From NCBI GenBank assembly GCA_947169185.1, contig CAMVOS010000008.1, positions 1 through 64,000 of the forward strand: a DNA stretch of 64,000 nt, in the 5' to 3' direction. Origin of the DNA: an uncultured Prevotella sp. (lineage in GTDB: Bacteria; Bacteroidota; Bacteroidia; Bacteroidales; Bacteroidaceae). Each line of letters opens with the position of its first letter. Within the stretch, counting starts at the first letter, position 1. The notes below the pieces were generated by a model. That model worked only from the letters and a program-made list of their open reading frames with translations, had not been told where the DNA came from and ran no database searches. The position numbers and the translations under genes were made by a program. This document shows positions 60,381 through 64,000 of this stretch, piece after piece.

Positions 60381-60845
60381 ATGATGTTGGAACTGCATAA
60401 CGTGACAATAGGCCAGCAGATACGCGGATTGTCGGCGACAGTCAGCGAAGGTAATGTGCTGAGCATCATGGGTTCACAGGGCAAGGGTAAGACCACGCTG
60501 CTGAGAGCCCTGTTGGGTTTTCTGCCCATTGACGAGGGACATTTCTGCATCGACGGAGAACTGCTGACGCCACAGTCGGCCCCCTGGTTTCGCAAGCAGA
60601 TGGCCTATGTGCCCCAGCATTTGGAGGTGCCCGAGGGTTATGAAGAAGTGTCTACCAACTATATGCGACTGTTGGAGCATGCTGTTCATTCCGGCAAGGC
60701 ACTCTTGATAATTGACGAACCCCGCGAACCATTGAACAGCGAGGATGCAGTACGCGCCAATCGCCTGATTAGTGAGGCTGCAAAGCGCGGAGCCACCGTC
60801 GTGGCAGTCAACACAAATATAACTCCAAACCAGATACAGCTATGA
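60381..60845 (+). CDS. Shortened ABC-type ATPase lacking the LSGGQ signature
   Basis: 154 residues from ATG 60381 (the ORF track's earlier start precedes the promoter). It has MLELHNVTIGQQIRGLSATV, Walker A GSQGKGKTTLL, a Q-loop (YVPQHL) and Walker B ALLIIDEPREPL, then a short end (VVAVNTN where the H-loop is expected, with Asn for His). The helical domain with LSGGQ is reduced to about 25 residues with no signature. ABC ATPases of 200 or more residues need LSGGQ in the partner to cut ATP, so a normal dimer is unlikely. Coupled to the next gene by ATGA. Confidence 0.8.
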   Translation: MMLELHNVTIGQQIRGLSATVSEGNVLSIMGSQGKGKTTLLRALLGFLPIDEGHFCIDGELLTPQSAPWFRKQMAYVPQHLEVPEGYEEVSTNYMRLLEHAVHSGKALLIIDEPREPLNSEDAVRANRLISEAAKRGATVVAVNTNITPNQIQL

Positions 60846-61111
60846 AGACGGTATACCTTATTATATTATTAGCACTTCTGGGTTGGAAAGGCTATTACGC
60901 CTGGCTCCGTGGACGTAGACAATGGATTCAGGACATGCAGCAGTACCAGTCGCTATGGGAATATCTGTTGGGTAATGGTGCCAGCGTATCGGAGGTGCGC
61001 AAACTCTTTGTAAAGAGAGCCCAACAACGTGCCTTTATGCCCATGCTGAAACAGTGGCGACTATGGACTGTCGTTGCAGCAGTAGGTATATTAATATGGA
61101 TTATTTTTTAA
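60842..61111 (+). CDS. Small two-helix membrane protein
   Basis: 89 residues. Transmembrane helix at 4-20 (VYLIILLALLGWKGYYAW), a basic cytoplasmic-type middle (RGRRQWIQDMQQYQSLWEYLLGNGASVSEVRKLFVKRAQQRAF), and a second helix at 73-89 (LWTVVAAVGILIWIIF). ATGA overlap with the ABC-like ATPase means they are probably one unit. It has far too few helices for an ordinary ABC transporter. 21 nt before nrdD. No family recognised. Confidence 0.8.
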   Translation: MKTVYLIILLALLGWKGYYAWLRGRRQWIQDMQQYQSLWEYLLGNGASVSEVRKLFVKRAQQRAFMPMLKQWRLWTVVAAVGILIWIIF

Positions 61112-61132
61112 CTTAAAAGCTATACTATATAT

Positions 61133-63370
61133 ATGATTCAAACAGTTGTAAAAAGAGACGGACGCATCGTTGGATTCAACGAGCAGAAAATTATGGCTGC
61201 TATCCGTAAGGCCATGATGCACACAGACAAGGGCGAAGACGAGCGCTTGTTGTATCAGATAACCGACCACATTGCCCAGCGTGGCGACAGTCAGATGACA
61301 GTGGAGCAGATTCAGGACCTGGTGGAACTGGAACTGATGAAGTCGAGCCGTAAGGACGTGGCTCAGAAATATATTGCCTATCGCAACCAGCGTTCGATAG
61401 CCCGCAAGGCCAAGACGCGCGACGTGTTTCTGGACATCGTGAATATCAAGAACAACGACGTGACGCGCGAGAATGCCAACATGAATGCTGACACCCCTGC
61501 GGGCATGATGATGAAATTCGCTTCGGAGACCACCAAGCCTTTCGTCGACGACTACTTGCTTTCGGCAGAGAGCCGCGATGCCGTGGAGCATAACTACCTG
61601 CACATCCACGATAAGGACTACTATCCTACGAAGTCGCTGACCTGCGTGCAGCACCCATTGGACAACATCCTGAACTGTGGCTTCATTGCCGGACACGGGG
61701 CTTCGCGAGCTGCCAAGCGCATCGAGACGGCTTCGGTATTGGCTTGTATCTCGATGGAGTGTTGTCAGAACGAGATGCACGGCGGACAGGCCATTCCCGC
61801 ATTCGATTTCTACTTGGCTCCCTATGTGCGCATGAGTTACATCGAGGAACTGAAGGCATTGGAAGACCTCTATGGTGAGGACTTCAAGGACATGTACGAC
61901 GAACCCTTGATGGACTATCTGAAGCAGCCACTCGACGGACTGGAGGGTAGGGAGCGTGCCCGTCAGCATGCCATCAATAAGACGGTAGGTCGCGTGCATC
62001 AGGCTATGGAGGCATTTATCCACAATATGAACACCATTCACTCGCGTGGTGGTAACCAGGTGGTATTCTCGAGTATCAACTACGGAACAGACACAAGCGC
62101 CGAGGGCCGCTGCGTGATGCGTGAAATCCTGCTGTCGACCTACGAAGGTGTGGGCAATGGCGAAACGGCTATCTTCCCCATCCAGATTTGGAAGAAGAAG
62201 CGTGGTGTGAATTATCTGCCTGAGGACCGTAACTTCGACCTGTATCAGTTGGCTTGTAAGGTGACGGCTCGCAGGTTTTTCCCAAACTTCCTGAATTTGG
62301 ATGCGACCTATAATCAGGATCCTGACTGGCGCGCTGACGACCCCAAGCGTTACATTCATGAGGTGGCTACGATGGGCTGTCGTACACGAGTGTTTGAGAA
62401 CCGCTTCGGACCTCGCACCTCTATCGGTCGTGGTAACCTGTCGTTTACGACCATCAACATCGTGAAACTCGCCATTGAATGTATGGAAGAGAAAGACCAG
62501 CAGAAGCGCATCGACATGTTCTTTGCCAAGCTGGACAATATGTTAGAGGTGGCTGCCAAGCAGTTGGACGACCGCTACCAGTTCCAGAAGACGGCCTTTG
62601 CCAAGCAGTTCCCGTTGCTGATGAAGAGTCTGTGGATTGGTGCCGATAAGTTGGGCCCCACGGATACCATCGAGAGCGTCATCAATCAGGGTACATTAGG
62701 TATAGGCTTCATTGGACTGGCCGAATGTCTGGTGGCACTTACAGGCAAGCATCATGGCGAGAGCGACGAGGCTCAGGAGTTGGGCTTGAAGATTGTGAGC
62801 TATATGCGTGAGCGCGTCAATGAATTCTGCGAGCGCTACCATCATAACTATTCCGTATTGGCAACACCTGCCGAGGGCTTGAGCGGTAAGTTCACAAAGA
62901 AGGACCGCAAGCAGTTTGGCGTGATTCCTGGCGTGACGGATCGCGACTACTACACCAATTCGAACCACGTGCCTGTCTATTATAAATGTAGTGCGCGCCA
63001 CAAGGCTGAAATCGAGGCGCCCTATCACGAGATGACGCGTGGTGGACACATCTTCTACGTCGAAATAGATGGCGATGCCACGCACAATCCACAGGTTATC
63101 ATGAGTGTGGTGGATATGATGGACCAGCTGAATATGGGTTATGGCAGCGTGAACCACAACCGCAACCGCTGTATGGACTGTGGCTACGAGAATGCGGACG
63201 ACAAACTGGACAAGTGTCCGAAGTGTGGTAGCGCTAATATCGATAAGTTGCAGCGCATTACGGGTTATCTCGTGGGTACGACGGACCGTTGGAACTCAGG
63301 AAAACTGGCAGAGCTGAACGACCGTGTGACGCACATTGACCACGGTTCGCAGGACCTCTTTGGAGATTAA
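61133..63370 (+). CDS. nrdD: Anaerobic ribonucleoside-triphosphate reductase
   Basis: 745 residues. ATP-cone at 1-95 (VVKRDGRIVGFNEQKIMAAIRKAM), the ten-strand barrel with the catalytic Cys region (NCGFIAGHGASRAA and CISMECCQNEMHGGQA), C-terminal zinc knuckle CMDCGYEN...CPKCGS and glycyl-radical site RITGYLVGT. Makes deoxynucleotides without oxygen. Followed by its activase nrdG 18 nt later. The 422-residue antisense frame (61091-62359) is a shadow. Confidence 0.97.
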   Translation: MIQTVVKRDGRIVGFNEQKIMAAIRKAMMHTDKGEDERLLYQITDHIAQRGDSQMTVEQIQDLVELELMKSSRKDVAQKYIAYRNQRSIARKAKTRDVFLDIVNIKNNDVTRENANMNADTPAGMMMKFASETTKPFVDDYLLSAESRDAVEHNYLHIHDKDYYPTKSLTCVQHPLDNILNCGFIAGHGASRAAKRIETASVLACISMECCQNEMHGGQAIPAFDFYLAPYVRMSYIEELKALEDLYGEDFKDMYDEPLMDYLKQPLDGLEGRERARQHAINKTVGRVHQAMEAFIHNMNTIHSRGGNQVVFSSINYGTDTSAEGRCVMREILLSTYEGVGNGETAIFPIQIWKKKRGVNYLPEDRNFDLYQLACKVTARRFFPNFLNLDATYNQDPDWRADDPKRYIHEVATMGCRTRVFENRFGPRTSIGRGNLSFTTINIVKLAIECMEEKDQQKRIDMFFAKLDNMLEVAAKQLDDRYQFQKTAFAKQFPLLMKSLWIGADKLGPTDTIESVINQGTLGIGFIGLAECLVALTGKHHGESDEAQELGLKIVSYMRERVNEFCERYHHNYSVLATPAEGLSGKFTKKDRKQFGVIPGVTDRDYYTNSNHVPVYYKCSARHKAEIEAPYHEMTRGGHIFYVEIDGDATHNPQVIMSVVDMMDQLNMGYGSVNHNRNRCMDCGYENADDKLDKCPKCGSANIDKLQRITGYLVGTTDRWNSGKLAELNDRVTHIDHGSQDLFGD

Positions 63371-63388
63371 AGATTAAACATGTAAAAA

Positions 63389-63892
63389 TTGATTCGTGTA
63401 CTGAACGTCATAGAAGATACGATGGTGGATGGTCCTGGCTTTAGGACCTCCATCTATTGTGCAGGCTGTCGTCATGCATGCAAGGGTTGCCATAATCCGC
63501 AGTCGTGGGCCTTCGACCAGGGTAGGGAGATGACCACGCAAGAGCTGATGAAGATTATCGTGGCCGACCCCTATGCCAATGTGACGTTTTCGGGTGGCGA
63601 TCCGATGTACCAGTGCGATGGTTTCGCTGAACTGGCACGGGCTATACATGCACAGACCAACAAGGACATTTGGTGCTATACGGGATTTACCTACGAGTCG
63701 CTGATTACTCGGGCACAGCGCGAACTACTCTATGAACTCGACGTGTTGGTGGACGGTCCCTTTGTTGAGAGCCTGCGTGACCCAGACTTGCTGTTTCGTG
63801 GATCCAGCAACCAGCGCATCATCGACGTTCAGAAAACGCTCTATGCAGGCGAAGTGGTGCTGTGGCAAGCGGACATAGAAGTAAAGAGATAA
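63389..63892 (+). CDS. nrdG: Anaerobic ribonucleotide reductase activating protein
   Basis: 167 residues from a TTG start (TTGATTCGT); no in-frame ATG lies upstream before the stop. Radical-SAM activase: VDGPGFRTSIYCAGCRHACKGCHNP with the CxxxCxxC cluster site, then VTFSGGDPM for SAM. Generates the glycyl radical on NrdD. The rare start may reduce its yield relative to NrdD. Confidence 0.95.
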   Translation: MIRVLNVIEDTMVDGPGFRTSIYCAGCRHACKGCHNPQSWAFDQGREMTTQELMKIIVADPYANVTFSGGDPMYQCDGFAELARAIHAQTNKDIWCYTGFTYESLITRAQRELLYELDVLVDGPFVESLRDPDLLFRGSSNQRIIDVQKTLYAGEVVLWQADIEVKR

Positions 63893-63904
63893 AAGTGAAG
63901 AGTT

Positions 63905-64000
63905 ATGAAGAAATATATCCTTGATTTAACGGTAAGAGCCGTAGAACGTATCAGCGAGAAGCATGTACTGATACGACTGACGGACAACAAACCACTGCCA
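63905..64000 (+). CDS. pyrK: PyrK, dihydroorotate dehydrogenase electron-transfer subunit (partial)
   Basis: Starts ATG 63905 and runs off the window. MKKYILDLTVRAVERISEKH followed by VLIRLTDNKPLP fits the ferredoxin-reductase-like start of PyrK, which passes electrons from dihydroorotate oxidation to NAD. Only 32 residues are visible, so the call rests on this start and on the usual next-gene pyrD, not seen here. Confidence 0.7.
   Translation, partial: MKKYILDLTVRAVERISEKHVLIRLTDNKPLP

Noticed and set aside
61091-62359. 422-residue minus-strand frame opposite nrdD
   Set aside because: It is the mirror of a well-supported gene with strong codon bias; translation is His/Val/Leu-rich with no family motif.
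1-64000. CRISPR arrays, tRNA, rRNA or intact insertion sequences
   Set aside because: No spaced 25-36 nt repeat array, no tRNA-like fold ending in CCA, no rRNA stretch and no transposase motif were found by eye; the short tandem repeats have periods of only 7-10 nt.

Overview
The window reads as a chromosomal segment of a Bacteroidota bacterium, most likely a gut or rumen Prevotella-type (Prevotellaceae) genome. The supporting signs are promoters of the form TTTG-N20-TAnnTTTG before many genes, weak or absent Shine-Dalgarno sequences, a SusC/SusD pair, glutamine synthetase III, GldB and DUF4835/PorD, a type IX-like C-terminal tail on a GH10 xylanase, DUF4861, and TPR/AraC regulators. No rRNA, tRNA, CRISPR array or intact transposase was seen.

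Layout. 0-2.3 kb is accessory: DUF4248 protein, a GxxExxY nuclease-like gene bracketed by two inverted cloverleaf-forming sequences, an HU-like protein with a Gly/Asn tail, and a 37-residue 'smalll'-type peptide. 2.4-9 kb holds a small lipoprotein, mtaB, a glycosyltransferase, DUF4861, gldB and dnaB. 9-17 kb (minus) is a probable operon: DUF3127 (SSB-like), fabD, GH13 amylase, AlaX, DUF4835/PorD, recN and a pseudo-protease/TPR protein. 17-20.3 kb (plus) is dnaN, an exonuclease and coaBC. 20.3-26 kb (minus) carries HU, a 29-residue basic peptide, RNase G, a membrane glycosyltransferase, a soluble hybrid kinase and a membrane EEP hydrolase. 26-34 kb has GDP-fucose synthesis (manC, gmd, fcl) followed within 28 nt by an unusually short SusC and a SusD. 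34-44 kb has DedA, TPR, glnS, mltG, malQ, a HAD phosphatase, a CarboxypepD-reg protein and an M15 peptidase. 44-53 kb combines xylanase, glnN, aguB and aguA; a patch of decay (two gene remnants around a large inverted repeat) lies between aguB and aguA. 53-60.3 kb is a five-gene secreted-protease operon with a TPR-transmembrane-AraC regulator upstream. 60.4-64 kb is a shortened ABC-ATPase/membrane protein pair, nrdD, nrdG and the start of pyrK.

How genes work together. AguA and AguB convert agmatine to putrescine and release ammonia; glnN lies 5 nt after aguB and could capture it, and aguA and aguB share a 14-nt promoter box. The protease operon carries three helically phased 22-nt sites just upstream of its promoter and is bracketed by two near-identical hairpins, so it looks like a self-contained regulated cassette. 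GldB, PorD and the xylanase tail point to type IX secretion. A genome-specific habit is the spread of 7-8 nt tandem repeats at gene junctions and inside reading frames of conserved enzymes. The strongest candidates for undescribed biology are the cloverleaf-bracketed GxxExxY unit, the AraC/protease cassette and the truncated ABC pair.
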